This document shows positions 16,004 through 26,121 of a stretch of 64,000 nt of DNA, piece by piece. The stretch comes from Methylotenera_A sp046594885. GTDB taxonomy: Bacteria > Pseudomonadota > Gammaproteobacteria > Burkholderiales > Methylophilaceae. The notes below the pieces were generated by a model. The model had not been told where the DNA came from and searched no databases. It saw only the letters and a list, made by a program, of their open reading frames with translations. The translations under genes and the position numbers were made by a program. How positions within the stretch are numbered: the stretch's first letter is position 1; each line of letters begins with the position of its first letter. The stretch is from the NCBI GenBank assembly GCA_046594885.1, contig JBKJRD010000014.1:1-64000 (forward strand), in the 5' to 3' direction.

Positions 16004-18283
16004 CTACTGTGCCGTTTCTAACAAAGCGTCGCGCGAATGCTTATCTTGACTAAAAACTAGTTCCACTTGTTCGCTGTCATCAATATCGACATGCACCGCG
16101 CCACCATTACTCAAACGGCCAAATAACAATTCATCAGCCAAGGCTTTGCGAATCGTGTCTTGAATCAAGCGTGCCATTGGACGTGCGCCCATTTGCGGGT
16201 CGAAACCTTTTTTACCCAAGTAAGTTTTAAGCGCATCACTAAACGTCACATCCACTTTTTTCTCATGTAATTGGTCTTCTAATTGCATCAAGAATTTATC
16301 CACTACGCGGATAATAATGTCTTGCGATAAGCTGCCAAACGAAACGGTTGCATCTAATCGATTACGAAATTCTGGCGAAAATAAGCGTTTGATATCTGCC
16401 GCTTCATCACCTGCTTCTTTCAAATTCGTAAAGCCAATACTGGATTTAGCCAAGTTTTCAGCGCCAGCATTGGTGGTCATGATAATCGTCACATTTCTAA
16501 AGTCCGCTTTGCGGCCATTATTATCGGTGAGCGTGCCGTGATCCATGACTTGCAACAGGATATTAAAAATATCGGGATGCGCTTTTTCAATCTCATCCAA
16601 CAATAAAACGCTGTAAGGCTGTTTGGTGATTGCTTCGGTCATCAAGCCACCTTGCTCAAAACCCACGTAGCCAGGCGGCGCACCAATCAACCGACTTACC
16701 GCATGACGCTCCATATATTCACTCATATCAAAGCGAATCAATTCCACGCCCATAATGTAAGCCAATTGCTTGGCGACTTCGGTTTTACCCACACCAGTTG
16801 GCCCGCTGAATAAGAAACTACCAATAGGTTTATTGTTTTGACCCAAGCCACTGCGCGCCATTTTAACGGCAGATGTCAGCACTTCAATGGCTTTGTCTTG
16901 ACCAAAAACCACCGCTTTTAAATCACGCTCTAAAGTTTTTAGCGCACTGCGGTCATCGCTGGAAATATTTTTGGGCGGAATACGCGCAATTTTAGCGACG
17001 ATATCTTCAATCTCTTTATTGCCAATCACTTTTTTCTGCTTGTTTTTTGGCAAAATGCGCTGCGCTGCGCCTGCTTCATCAATCACATCAATTGCTTTAT
17101 CAGGCAAGTGGCGGTCATTTATATACTTAGCAGCTAGCTCTGCCGCAGTAGTCAACGCGCTAGCGCTATACTTAACACCGTGATGTTCCTCAAAACGCGA
17201 TTTTAAACCTTTTAAAATCTCAATGGTTTCAGCAATACTGGGTTCAACCACGTCTACTTTTTGAAAGCGGCGACTTAACGCGTGATCCTTCTCAAAAATA
17301 CCGCGATATTCTTGATAGGTTGTCGCGCCTATGCATTTAAGTGTGCCATTTGAAAGCGCTGGTTTTAGTAGATTGCTTGCATCCAAAGTGCCGCCACTAG
17401 CGGCGCCTGCACCAATTAAGGTATGAATTTCATCAATAAATAAAATCGCATCGGGTTTTTCGGCAAGTTGTTTCATCACCGCTTTTAAGCGTTGCTCAAA
17501 ATCACCGCGATATTTGGTGCCAGCCAATAGCGCACCCATATCCAATGAATACACGGTTGCGTTTGCCAATACTTCTGGAATTTCTTTTTCTACAATGCGA
17601 CGTGCTAAACCCTCGGCAATCGCCGTTTTACCTACACCTGCTTCACCCACTAAAAGCGGATTGTTTTTACGGCGACGGCAAAGTGTTTGAATCACGCGCT
17701 CGATTTCGGGGCCGCGACCAATTAGCGGGTCAATCTTTCCTGCTGCTACTTGCGCATTTAAATTAAGCGTAAAGTTTTCTAGCGCACCATTTGGCGCAGC
17801 TTCTGCTTCAGATTCAATTTCTGCGCCTTCAGGTTTCACGTCGCCTTCTGGTATTTTTGCAACGCCATGCGAAATGAAATTCACCACATCTAAACGTGTG
17901 ATGCCTTGTTGATGCAAGAAAAATACCGCGTGTGAGTCTTTTTCACCAAAAATGGCAACTAGCACATTGGCGCCAGTGACTTCTTTTTTGCCAGATGATT
18001 GCACATGTAACATGGCACGTTGAATCACGCGTTGAAAGCCAAGTGTTGGCTGCGTATCAACTTCATCGGTGCCGTTAACGATTGGCGTGTGTTCTTCAAT
18101 ATAATGATTTAACTCATTACGCAACACATCAAATTTTGCGCCGCATGCGCGCAAAACTTCCGCCGCAGTCGGGTTATCAATCATGGCTAATAGTAAGTGT
18201 TCAACCGTAATGAGTTCATGACGTTTTTGTCTTGCGTCCATAAATGCCATGTGCAAACTGACTTCAAGCTCTTGCGCGATCAT
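16004..18283 (-). CDS. clpA: ATP-dependent Clp protease ATPase subunit ClpA
   Basis: 759 residues when started at ATG 18283, matching E. coli ClpA (758). The frame is open to 18325, but the extra 14 residues are not family-like. Layout: Clp N-domain that binds ClpS (about 1-145), AAA+ D1 with GEAGVGKT and DEIHTLIGAGAASGG, then D2 with GPTGVGKTEVAK, LLLDEIEKAHPD and the C-terminal arginine-rich small domain. It unfolds substrates for ClpP, including N-degron proteins delivered by ClpS. No clpP is present here. The clpS gene lies 96 bases upstream, probably in one unit. Confidence 0.96.
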   Translation of the reverse strand: MIAQELEVSLHMAFMDARQKRHELITVEHLLLAMIDNPTAAEVLRACGAKFDVLRNELNHYIEEHTPIVNGTDEVDTQPTLGFQRVIQRAMLHVQSSGKKEVTGANVLVAIFGEKDSHAVFFLHQQGITRLDVVNFISHGVAKIPEGDVKPEGAEIESEAEAAPNGALENFTLNLNAQVAAGKIDPLIGRGPEIERVIQTLCRRRKNNPLLVGEAGVGKTAIAEGLARRIVEKEIPEVLANATVYSLDMGALLAGTKYRGDFEQRLKAVMKQLAEKPDAILFIDEIHTLIGAGAASGGTLDASNLLKPALSNGTLKCIGATTYQEYRGIFEKDHALSRRFQKVDVVEPSIAETIEILKGLKSRFEEHHGVKYSASALTTAAELAAKYINDRHLPDKAIDVIDEAGAAQRILPKNKQKKVIGNKEIEDIVAKIARIPPKNISSDDRSALKTLERDLKAVVFGQDKAIEVLTSAVKMARSGLGQNNKPIGSFLFSGPTGVGKTEVAKQLAYIMGVELIRFDMSEYMERHAVSRLIGAPPGYVGFEQGGLMTEAITKQPYSVLLLDEIEKAHPDIFNILLQVMDHGTLTDNNGRKADFRNVTIIMTTNAGAENLAKSSIGFTNLKEAGDEAADIKRLFSPEFRNRLDATVSFGSLSQDIIIRVVDKFLMQLEDQLHEKKVDVTFSDALKTYLGKKGFDPQMGARPMARLIQDTIRKALADELLFGRLSNGGAVHVDIDDSEQVELVFSQDKHSRDALLETAQ

Positions 18284-18379
18284 TTTGTACCAACTTTCAT
18301 TTACTTTTACATTCACTGCCAGCATTAGCTGGTACTTTTACATTTAATTAAATCTACAATTTTTTTAGTTGCCGCCAGC

Positions 18380-18691
18380 CTAGGCAGGCTCTATGACACA
18401 CTGCAACGGATGCTGCGATTCTTTGGCATACGTTAGCACCTGTTTCATTTTAGTTTCCGCGATGTCTTGCGGGTAAACACCACATACGCCAGCACCTTCT
18501 GTATGTACTTTGAGCATGATTTGCGTTGCTTGTTCACGAGTTTTATTAAAAAAACGTTCAATCGTTTCAACCACAAATTCCATCGGTGTGTAATCGTCAT
18601 TCAACAACAACACTTTATACATGGCAGGCAGTTTAGGTTTAACTGCGCTGGGCTTAATTGCAAGGTCTTGGTTAGGGTTTGTATTAGCCAT
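18380..18691 (-). CDS. clpS: ClpS, N-degron adaptor of ClpAP
   Basis: 103 residues. The core YKVLLLNDDYTPMEFVVETIERFF is the ClpS signature with the N-degron pocket, followed by ATQIMLKVHTEGAGVCGVYPQDIAETK. It presents proteins with bulky N-terminal residues to ClpA. It is directly upstream of clpA, as in most proteobacteria. Confidence 0.96.
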   Translation of the reverse strand: MANTNPNQDLAIKPSAVKPKLPAMYKVLLLNDDYTPMEFVVETIERFFNKTREQATQIMLKVHTEGAGVCGVYPQDIAETKMKQVLTYAKESQHPLQCVIEPA

Positions 18692-18782
18692 TTGCTACTT
18701 TGTTAAATACTTAATTGTATTTTGAGCCGAATGCAGAAAATTTCAAGCCTAATATGCGTAGGGGATTAGAGATTAAACTGAA

Positions 18783-20066
18783 TTAAGGGAATATTTTAAC
18801 GCTTTTGACGATTCTGTCCTGCGTTTGCATGATTTCTAATCGGTGCGTATTGATTTTAAAACTGGTACCTGGTTCTGGGATATCTTCAAAATATTCGATA
18901 ATTAAGCCATTTAAGGTGCGCGGGCCATCTAAAGGTAAATTGATATTCAGCTTTTTGTTTAAATCGCGCAATGTACTACTGCCGTCTGCCAGCCAACTGC
19001 CATCTGTATTTTGACGATAATGACCAATTCGGCTTGGCGATTGCGTGGTGAAGTCGCCAATCACTTCTTCTAAAATATCTTCTAGCGTCACCAAACCTTT
19101 AAATTCGCCATATTCATCTACCACCAAAGCGATGCGTTCTTGATTTTCCTGGAATTGTTGAATCTGTGTGTAAAGCGGTGTTCCAGAAGGAATAAAATAA
19201 GGCTCACTCATCATGTCACGTAAGGTTTCTTTACTAGATTCTTGATTTATTTGCGCAGCTTGCTGATAACTGCGCAGTTGATTAATCACTTTGCGCACAT
19301 GAATAATACCAATAATTTCCTCTGCATCGCCTTCGCGCGCTGGCAAACGTGTGTGATGGCTAGTGGAAATGCGTTGCAAAATATCATCAATCGGCGCGTC
19401 AAAATCAATCACCTCAACCATTGTATGCGCTGTCATCACGTCATCTACGGTGATTTTCTCTAAATCAAACAGGTTAAGTAAAATGGTACGATGCTTTTTA
19501 GGCATAAAATGGCCAGCATCCGTCACAATACTGCGTAGTTCGTCCATCGTCAGCGATTGTGTACTTTCGCTAAAGTTGATATTCAGCCTAAATAATTTGA
19601 GCAAACCTTCTACAAATAAATTGACAAACCAAACAGCTGGGTAGAGCAATTTTAAAAGTGGATATAAAACATAGCTACATGCAATGCCTATTTTTTCTGG
19701 GTAGGCCGCCGCAATCACTTTTGGAGAAATTTCACTGAAAACCAGAATGGCGAATGTGACCGCTAAGGTACCAAACATTAACACCCATTCGCCTTCACCA
19801 AATAATTCGACGGTAATCACAGCGACAAGTGTTGCCGAAGCGGCATTTGCAAAGTTATTACACAGCAAAATAACACCAAGTAATTTATCGGTTTTTGCCA
19901 GCAAAGTATTGGCTAAACGCGCGCCACGATTGCCTTCTTTAACCAAATGCCGCAAACGATAACGGTTAAGCGACATTAAGCTGGTTTCGGCAATAGAGAA
20001 AAAACCAGAAATAAGTAGCAGCAAAGCTAGAACGCAAAGCTGTAGGGGAATGGGAATGTTATCCAA
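18783..20066 (-). CDS. CNNM/CorC-type membrane protein with CBS domains (YfjD-like)
   Basis: 427 residues. A DUF21/CNNM membrane domain (about 1-190, three or four segments, with SGFFSIAETSLMSLNRYRL) precedes a CBS pair (about 205-330). A CorC/HlyC C-terminal domain with GEFKGLVTLEDILEEVIGDF and later DGPRTLNGLIIEYFEDIPEPG completes the family layout. Members are linked to Mg2+/Co2+ efflux or magnesium homeostasis. The start is TTG at 20066, which gives the usual short polar N-terminus before the first segment. Single gene between clpS and secF on the minus strand. Confidence 0.9.
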   Translation of the reverse strand: MDNIPIPLQLCVLALLLLISGFFSIAETSLMSLNRYRLRHLVKEGNRGARLANTLLAKTDKLLGVILLCNNFANAASATLVAVITVELFGEGEWVLMFGTLAVTFAILVFSEISPKVIAAAYPEKIGIACSYVLYPLLKLLYPAVWFVNLFVEGLLKLFRLNINFSESTQSLTMDELRSIVTDAGHFMPKKHRTILLNLFDLEKITVDDVMTAHTMVEVIDFDAPIDDILQRISTSHHTRLPAREGDAEEIIGIIHVRKVINQLRSYQQAAQINQESSKETLRDMMSEPYFIPSGTPLYTQIQQFQENQERIALVVDEYGEFKGLVTLEDILEEVIGDFTTQSPSRIGHYRQNTDGSWLADGSSTLRDLNKKLNINLPLDGPRTLNGLIIEYFEDIPEPGTSFKINTHRLEIMQTQDRIVKSVKIFP

Positions 20067-20181
20067 GTAGAGTGTAAATCAACAATAAACAGGTAATCAG
20101 TTTACCTGTTTATTTATTTAAAAATCAAGCAGTTAAGTATAAGTTTCTTATTGATTAATTATTTATTAACTGGTTGTTAAC

Positions 20182-21141
20182 TTAAGAAATAGCTTCTGAG
20201 GTGTTGTCAGCCTCTTTTTTATTGCCGTCTTTCTTGTCAACATCGCCAATTAAGTTGGCACGATTAACACCTAAATACATCGCAATGGGGCAAGCGACCA
20301 GCACAGAGGAATAGATACCAAATAAAATACCAATGGTGAGTGCCAACGCAAAGTTATGCAACACTTCGCCGCCGAATAGCAACATAGAGCCGACCATGGT
20401 TTGTGTCATTAAATGCGTAATCACCGTACGTGACATGGTGCGCGTGATGGCATTATCAATGACTTGTACCACATTGGCCTTGCGCATTTTACGGAAATTT
20501 TCGCGTACACGGTCAAATACCACCACTGATTCGTTTACCGAATAACCTAAAACCGCCAGAATAGCGGCGAGTACTGTTAAGTTAAACTCCCACTGAAAGA
20601 ATGCAAAAAAACCTAAAATAATCACCACGTCATGCATATTGGCAATAATCGCCGCCACCGCAAAACGCCACTCAAAACGTATCGCCAAATAAGCCATAAT
20701 ACCTACACAAACCAATAGCAAGGCTAATCCGCCACTTGCATATAGCTCATCACCCACTTGAGAGCCGACAGATTCTACGCGGCGCACTTGGGCGCTTGGA
20801 TCTGCAACTTGTAAAGCTTTAGTCACTGTTTCAGAGAGTTGCGCAATCGACATCTCTTTTTTGAGTGGCAGACGAATCAATACATCGTGGCTGGTACCAA
20901 AATTCTGCACGGTGGCATCTTTTAAACCGATTGAATCAACCGCTTCACGAATGTTTTCAATGTTGGCGGTTTGCGGATAATTCACTTCCATTACCGTGCC
21001 GCCCGTGAAATCCACGCCGTAATTCAAGCCTTTAGTGCCAAGAAAGAATATCGCTAGCAAAAACGTGATGAGTGATATCGCCGTGGTTAAGCGACCGTAG
21101 CTCATAAACGGGATATCTTTTTTAATTCTGAATAATTCCAT
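20182..21141 (-). CDS. secF: Protein translocase subunit SecF
   Basis: 319 residues, six membrane segments. The N-terminal block GLNYGVDFTGGTVMEV and the membrane motif LGYSVNESVVVFDRVREN are SecF hallmarks. With SecD and YajC it uses the proton gradient to drive late steps of Sec export. It follows secD after 56 bases. Confidence 0.97.
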   Translation of the reverse strand: MELFRIKKDIPFMSYGRLTTAISLITFLLAIFFLGTKGLNYGVDFTGGTVMEVNYPQTANIENIREAVDSIGLKDATVQNFGTSHDVLIRLPLKKEMSIAQLSETVTKALQVADPSAQVRRVESVGSQVGDELYASGGLALLLVCVGIMAYLAIRFEWRFAVAAIIANMHDVVIILGFFAFFQWEFNLTVLAAILAVLGYSVNESVVVFDRVRENFRKMRKANVVQVIDNAITRTMSRTVITHLMTQTMVGSMLLFGGEVLHNFALALTIGILFGIYSSVLVACPIAMYLGVNRANLIGDVDKKDGNKKEADNTSEAIS

Positions 21142-21197
21142 ATTTTGTACTCTAAAAAGGGTTAACTATTGATTAGCGCCACCAACAATATGCGTAC

Positions 21198-23042
21198 TTA
21201 AGCTTTGTATATCTGGCCAATTGATAAGTTGCTGACTTTACGACGATAACCATAAATCAAATTGACAATTGCGCGTGATACCAAAACTGCACTAAACATT
21301 GACGTTAATATGCCCAGCACATGCACGACAGCAAAGCCTTTAATGGGTCCTGTGCCAAACATAAACAGTGCCAAACCAGCGATTAAGGTCGTTACGTTAG
21401 AGTCTAAAATCGTATCGAACGCTCTGTCGTAACCTGCATGAATACTGGCTTGTGGCGTATTGCCATTGCGTAATTCTTCACGAATGCGCTCATTAATGAG
21501 TACGTTAGCATCAATCGCCATGCCTAATGCCAACGCAATCGCCGCCAAGCCGGGTAGGGTGAGCGTAGCTTGTAACATAGATAATAGCGCTACCAGCAAT
21601 AGCAGATTAATGCCTAACGCCAATACAGAAACGCCGCCAAAAACCATGTAATAAATCATCATCATGACCGCAATCGCGGCAAACCCCCATAGCGTGGAAT
21701 GCACACCGCGCTTGATATTTTCTTCACCCATGCTCGGGCCAACGGTACGTTCTTCAATGATTTCCATTGGCGCCGCCAGCGCACCAGCACGCAAAAGTAG
21801 CGCAATGTCTGTGGCTTCTTGCGTGTTATCCATGCCAGAAATCTGCACACGTCCGCCACCAATTTCTTCATTAATCACTGGCGCAGTAATTACTTCGACG
21901 CTGCCTTTTTCAATCAGCAAAATTGCCATGCGTTTGCCCACGTTATCACGGGTTACATTTTTAAAAATACCCGCACCGCGACCATCTAAAGTCACATTGA
22001 CAACCGATCTGCCAGTTTGATTATCCACGCCTGGCCCTGCATCGGTAATGCGATCACCAGTTAGCACCACGTTTTTTTTCACTAAAATAGGGTTGCCATC
22101 ACGATCTTTATACACCTCATCGCCAAATGGCACTTGGCCTTTGGCTGCGGCTTCCAGTGTCGCTAAATCTTTTTTATCTTCGTCTACCAAACGAATTTCA
22201 AGCGTTGCGGTGCGGCCTAAAATCTCTTTGGCTTTGGCGGTATCTTGCACGCCTGGCAATTGCACCACAATACGGTCGAAACCTTGTTGCTGCACGATGG
22301 GTTCTGCAACGCCCAGCTCGTTGATGCGATTATGCAAAGTTTGTAAATTTTGTTTGAGCGCAAATTCTTGAATTTTCCGTTTTGCCGCTTCACCGATAGT
22401 CGCCGTTAATACTTGCTCTTTACCATCCGTTGAGTCGTTCAGTGTCAAATCAGGATAATCTTTACTCAACACTTTACGTGCGGCTTCTAAGTCTTTTTGT
22501 TCACTAAAGCGCACTTCTACTTTTTGGCCTTCGCGCGAAATACCAAAATAATTCACTTTTTCACGACGTAGCGTTGTGCGAAAATCGCCCACGCTACTTT
22601 CGGCTGATTTATCTAATGCCGCTTTCATATCTACTTGCAATAGAAAATGCACGCCGCCGCGTAAATCTAAACCCAAATACATGGGTTTTGCACCAATGCT
22701 CAACAACCAATTTGGCGTTTGCGATAATAGATTTAATGCAACCGTGTAATCTTTACCTAAATTAGCGATTAGCTTATCTTTGGCTTTAATTTGCGCTTCA
22801 GGGTCGGCAAAGCGCACTTTTACGCCATTGGCATCCAAGTAAATACCATTGAAAGGCACGTTGGCTAATGTAAGCGTCGCCTCTACTTTGCTTAATAATG
22901 CCGCATCTGCTTTTAAGGATGTTTTGGCGGGGCTTACTTGCACAGCGGGCGATTCACCAAAAAAATTGGGTATGGTATACAGCAGGCCAATCAGAAAAAT
23001 AAAGCCGATTAAAATGTATTTCCAGGTAGGGTAGCGGTTCAT
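21198..23042 (-). CDS. secD: Protein translocase subunit SecD
   Basis: 614 residues. A membrane segment at the N-terminus is followed by LGLDLRGGVHFLLQVD, the large periplasmic P1 head and five C-terminal membrane segments with AIALALGMAIDANVLINERIREE. The Asp in MAIDANVLI is the conserved charged residue implicated in proton use. It lies between yajC and secF in the canonical order. Confidence 0.97.
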   Translation of the reverse strand: MNRYPTWKYILIGFIFLIGLLYTIPNFFGESPAVQVSPAKTSLKADAALLSKVEATLTLANVPFNGIYLDANGVKVRFADPEAQIKAKDKLIANLGKDYTVALNLLSQTPNWLLSIGAKPMYLGLDLRGGVHFLLQVDMKAALDKSAESSVGDFRTTLRREKVNYFGISREGQKVEVRFSEQKDLEAARKVLSKDYPDLTLNDSTDGKEQVLTATIGEAAKRKIQEFALKQNLQTLHNRINELGVAEPIVQQQGFDRIVVQLPGVQDTAKAKEILGRTATLEIRLVDEDKKDLATLEAAAKGQVPFGDEVYKDRDGNPILVKKNVVLTGDRITDAGPGVDNQTGRSVVNVTLDGRGAGIFKNVTRDNVGKRMAILLIEKGSVEVITAPVINEEIGGGRVQISGMDNTQEATDIALLLRAGALAAPMEIIEERTVGPSMGEENIKRGVHSTLWGFAAIAVMMMIYYMVFGGVSVLALGINLLLLVALLSMLQATLTLPGLAAIALALGMAIDANVLINERIREELRNGNTPQASIHAGYDRAFDTILDSNVTTLIAGLALFMFGTGPIKGFAVVHVLGILTSMFSAVLVSRAIVNLIYGYRRKVSNLSIGQIYKA

Positions 23043-23192
23043 AAATGCGGCTCAAAAATACTAAAAATGCACATTAAATTAAGTGACAATTTTAGTTTAA
23101 GTAAAGTGATTAGGTTAAAAAGTTAACACTTTTAAATGGTTAAGTTTTATTAAAACAGCTAGATGCAAACGTTTATAGCGTTTAATTGACAA

Positions 23193-23507
23193 TTAAATAC
23201 CTTTAATCGTGCCCGGCGGTAATAATGTTTGCACAGCGTGTTTTTGTACATGAATAGTGGTATTGCTCGCAATTTCAATGCTCACAAAGCTATCGCCCAC
23301 TTTGCTTATTTTGCCAACCACACCGCCAGTAGTCGCCACTTCATCGCCAGCTTTTAAGCTTTCAATCATGGCTTTTTGCTGCTTGGCTTGCTTCATTTGC
23401 GGACGAATGAGCATAAAATAAAACAAAGCGAAAATGATTAAAATCGGTAAAAAACTCATTAAATCGCCACCTGGACCAGGCGCTGCGTATGCATTGCTAA
23501 TAAACAT
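23193..23507 (-). CDS. yajC: Preprotein translocase auxiliary subunit YajC
   Basis: 104 residues from ATG 23507, which has AGGAAA upstream. The frame extends to 23567 but without family-like residues. One membrane segment (FLPILIIFALFYFMLIRPQ) is followed by the cytoplasmic QMKQAKQQKAM...GDEVATTGGVVGKI motif that defines YajC. First gene of the yajC-secD-secF unit. Confidence 0.95.
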   Translation of the reverse strand: MFISNAYAAPGPGGDLMSFLPILIIFALFYFMLIRPQMKQAKQQKAMIESLKAGDEVATTGGVVGKISKVGDSFVSIEIASNTTIHVQKHAVQTLLPPGTIKGI

Positions 23508-23716
23508 AGTTAATTTTCCTAATGAATGGATATCATAATTTTTTGAATATATGATTTTAACATACACTATCTTCTTAAGAAGATGAATTTAATACTAGGC
23601 GTGTTTGGTGATTTAGTTATCTAAATTAATATAGATACATCTGGTTTAAATTGTATATTTTTTTGCCAAATATGGCGCTTGCATGATTAGTGTGAAGAGT
23701 TTTCAGGAGAATTGAA

Positions 23717-24802
23717 GTGAGTTTTTTTAAACATATAAAAATATTTTTTAAAAGGGTTATACACGGATTAAAACGTTCAAAGATAAAGTACAAAGTCAGT
23801 AATAAAGTAGCGACATCTGGCACAGTAAATATTATCTATATCAGCCATGCTGGAAAAAATGTCAGGAGTGGTGGCGATAAAGTAATATACAGGCAATCTG
23901 AAGCGATTAATAAACTTGGTCAAGTTGGAATTAGTTCTTTAGTTTTACATGTTGAAAATCCATCCATGCGATTTGATTGGTTTGAGCATGATGTGAGTTT
24001 TAAAAAAAATCAAATTTTTAACCCCGGTAATGATTTCGCTGTTATACCTGAAATTATGGTGTTACCACACGCTAAGATGTTGTCGGATATAGGCGTACGT
24101 TACGCGATATTTGTTCAGGGCGGATATATCATGGATGCTTATTCTCAGCATTTCGATGAATTGGCATTAGCTTATAAAAATGCAGCGCTTATTCTTGCTA
24201 TTTCAGATGATACAGCTGATTGCATAGCGACTGCTTATCCATGGGCAGCCGATAAAATAATCAGAATTTTTTATTCTATTGATGCGACTAAATTCAAATC
24301 TTCGCAAACTAAGGAGAATTTAATCACCTATATGCCTAAAAAATTAGCAAGGCATAGTCACTTGATTAAGTTTTTTATCAATCAACGATTGCCTGCAGAT
24401 TGGCACTTTAAAGCATTACATGGATTGGATGAAAATGGTGTAATTCAATTGCTAGGCAAATCAAAAATATTCCTTTCTTTAAGTGAGTTAGAAGGTTGGT
24501 CAATGCCTCCTGTAGAGGCGGCATTATGCGGTAACCATGTCATAGGCTACACAGGAGAGGGAGCGAAAGAGTATTGGAAGGCACCAATATTTACTGAAAT
24601 ATACTGTGGCGATATTAAAAAATTTGTTAATACAATATTGATGAAAATTGAACAGTTGAACAGCGCTTCCAGTGATGTCAGCTTTGATGCATCAAGAACT
24701 AAATTGGTTGAGAAATATTCAAAAATTGCTGAAAAACAGAGTTTAATAAGCTTTTTAAATAGGGTAGGAACAATCTTAAATAATGAAAGCAATCAAATTT
24801 AA
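23717..24802 (+). CDS. GT4-like glycosyltransferase inserted beside yajC
   Basis: 361 residues, resembling retaining group-1 glycosyltransferases. There is a Rossmann-like N-terminal part with SHAGKNVRSGGDKVIYRQSEAINKLG, and a C-terminal nucleotide-sugar site SLSELEGWSMPPVEAALCG (Glu257 and Glu267 regions) with GNHVIGYTG. The start is GTG 23717, preceded by CAGGAGA at ideal spacing. It is plus-strand while its neighbours yajC and tgt are minus-strand. By eye it is richer in A+T and in TTT/AAA/ATA codons than its surroundings. Likely function is a sugar transfer to a surface glycan; acceptor unknown. Its last 4 bases overlap the tgt end. Confidence 0.75.
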   Translation: MSFFKHIKIFFKRVIHGLKRSKIKYKVSNKVATSGTVNIIYISHAGKNVRSGGDKVIYRQSEAINKLGQVGISSLVLHVENPSMRFDWFEHDVSFKKNQIFNPGNDFAVIPEIMVLPHAKMLSDIGVRYAIFVQGGYIMDAYSQHFDELALAYKNAALILAISDDTADCIATAYPWAADKIIRIFYSIDATKFKSSQTKENLITYMPKKLARHSHLIKFFINQRLPADWHFKALHGLDENGVIQLLGKSKIFLSLSELEGWSMPPVEAALCGNHVIGYTGEGAKEYWKAPIFTEIYCGDIKKFVNTILMKIEQLNSASSDVSFDASRTKLVEKYSKIAEKQSLISFLNRVGTILNNESNQI

Positions 24803-25917
24803 GTCGGACGTCTAATCCTAAAAGTATTACGTTTGTTCAAAAAATCTATTTTGAAGTTTTCAAAATTGCCATTCTCAATCGCGCCGCGCATGCCTTGCAT
24901 TAAAGTCTGGTAATAATGCAGATTGTGGATGGTGTTTAAACGCGCACCTAAAATCTCGCCGACTTTGTGCAAATGGTGCAAATAAGCGCGGGTAAAGTTT
25001 TTGCAGGTGTAGCACGCACAGTCGGCATCCAGCGCTTGTGTGTCTTGTTTATAAAAGGCGTTTTTAATTTTAATATCGCCATATTGGGTAAATAGCCAGC
25101 CATTACGCGCGTTGCGGGTTGGCATCACGCAGTCAAACATGTCCACGCCATTTGACACGGCAGCGACTAAATCTTCTGGCGTGCCCACGCCCATTAAATA
25201 ACGCGGTTTATGTTGCGGCATGTTGGGGGCGGTATGCGCCAAAATGCGTAGCATATCCTCTTTGGGTTCGCCCACAGAAAGGCCACCAATGGCAAAGCCG
25301 TCAAAATTGATATCGACTAAACCGTTTAAAGAAACGTCGCGTAAATCTTCAAACATGCCGCCTTGAATAATGCCAAAAAGCGCATTGGTGTTGCCCTGAT
25401 GTGCATCCTTACTGCGTTTAGCCCAGCGCAAACTCAGCTGCATAGAATCGTTGGCCTCTTTGTGCGTGGCCGGGTAGGGCGTGCATTCATCAAAAATCAT
25501 CACGATATCGGCATTCAATACTTTTTGAATGCGCATGGATTCTTCTGGCGTTAAAAAGCAAGTGTCGCCATTGATGGGCGATTTAAACTTAACGCCTTGT
25601 TCTGAAATTTTGCGCATGGCGCCCAAACTCCATACCTGAAAACCGCCAGAATCGGTCAAAATCGGCTTATGCCAACCCATAAATTGGTGCAAACCACCAT
25701 GCGCAGCAACCACTTCTAAACCCGGACGCAACCACAAATGAAAGGTATTACCGAGCACAATATGCGCGTCAATCTCGCTTAACTCTAATGGCGACATGGC
25801 TTTTACTGTGCCATAAGTGCCAACTGGCATAAACGCAGGCGTTTGCACATCGCCATGCGCCAAATGCACGGTGCCACGACGCGCTAGACCATCGGTTTTG
25901 TGAAGGGTGAATTGCAT
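24799..25917 (-). CDS. tgt: tRNA-guanine transglycosylase (queuosine)
   Basis: 372 residues from ATG 25917; a longer frame to 25935 lacks family support. It exchanges guanine-34 for preQ1 in GUN-anticodon tRNAs. Visible motifs are the catalytic block ILTDSGGFQVWSLG, FGIIQGGMFEDLR, GGLSVGEP and the zinc site CACYTCKNFTRAYLHHL. TTTAGG upstream of the ATG serves as ribosome site. In most proteobacteria tgt is directly followed by yajC; here a glycosyltransferase separates them. Confidence 0.96.
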   Translation of the reverse strand: MQFTLHKTDGLARRGTVHLAHGDVQTPAFMPVGTYGTVKAMSPLELSEIDAHIVLGNTFHLWLRPGLEVVAAHGGLHQFMGWHKPILTDSGGFQVWSLGAMRKISEQGVKFKSPINGDTCFLTPEESMRIQKVLNADIVMIFDECTPYPATHKEANDSMQLSLRWAKRSKDAHQGNTNALFGIIQGGMFEDLRDVSLNGLVDINFDGFAIGGLSVGEPKEDMLRILAHTAPNMPQHKPRYLMGVGTPEDLVAAVSNGVDMFDCVMPTRNARNGWLFTQYGDIKIKNAFYKQDTQALDADCACYTCKNFTRAYLHHLHKVGEILGARLNTIHNLHYYQTLMQGMRGAIENGNFENFKIDFLNKRNTFRIRRPT

Positions 25918-26021
25918 AATTAAACCTAAACTCAAGCATTAATTTTAAGCCGCGATACTAACATACCAGCGCACTTAGCTTAAAATGGCGCAATAAAGCG
26001 TTTGCATGGCTGCGATATTGC

Positions 26022-26056
26022 AAAACTTAACCCATAAAAAGGGTTAAGTTTTTAAT
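26022..26056. terminator. Terminator-like hairpin between divergent tgt and pssA
   Basis: A perfect 12-bp stem, AAAACTTAACCC/GGGTTAAGTTTT, has a 7-base loop and a trailing T run. It sits upstream of both flanking genes, where no transcript should end, unless an unseen short transcript crosses it. The arms contain ACTTAACCC, a variant of the recurring window motif. Confidence 0.6.
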
Positions 26057-26121
26057 TATAACGAGCAAAACCAACATGCTTTGCTATACTGAACATTCAT
26101 TTTATTAGCAGGCTAACCATT

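Noticed and set aside
21664..22371. Long plus-strand frames opposite secD
   Set aside because: Ser/Pro-rich antisense shadows of a well-conserved gene.
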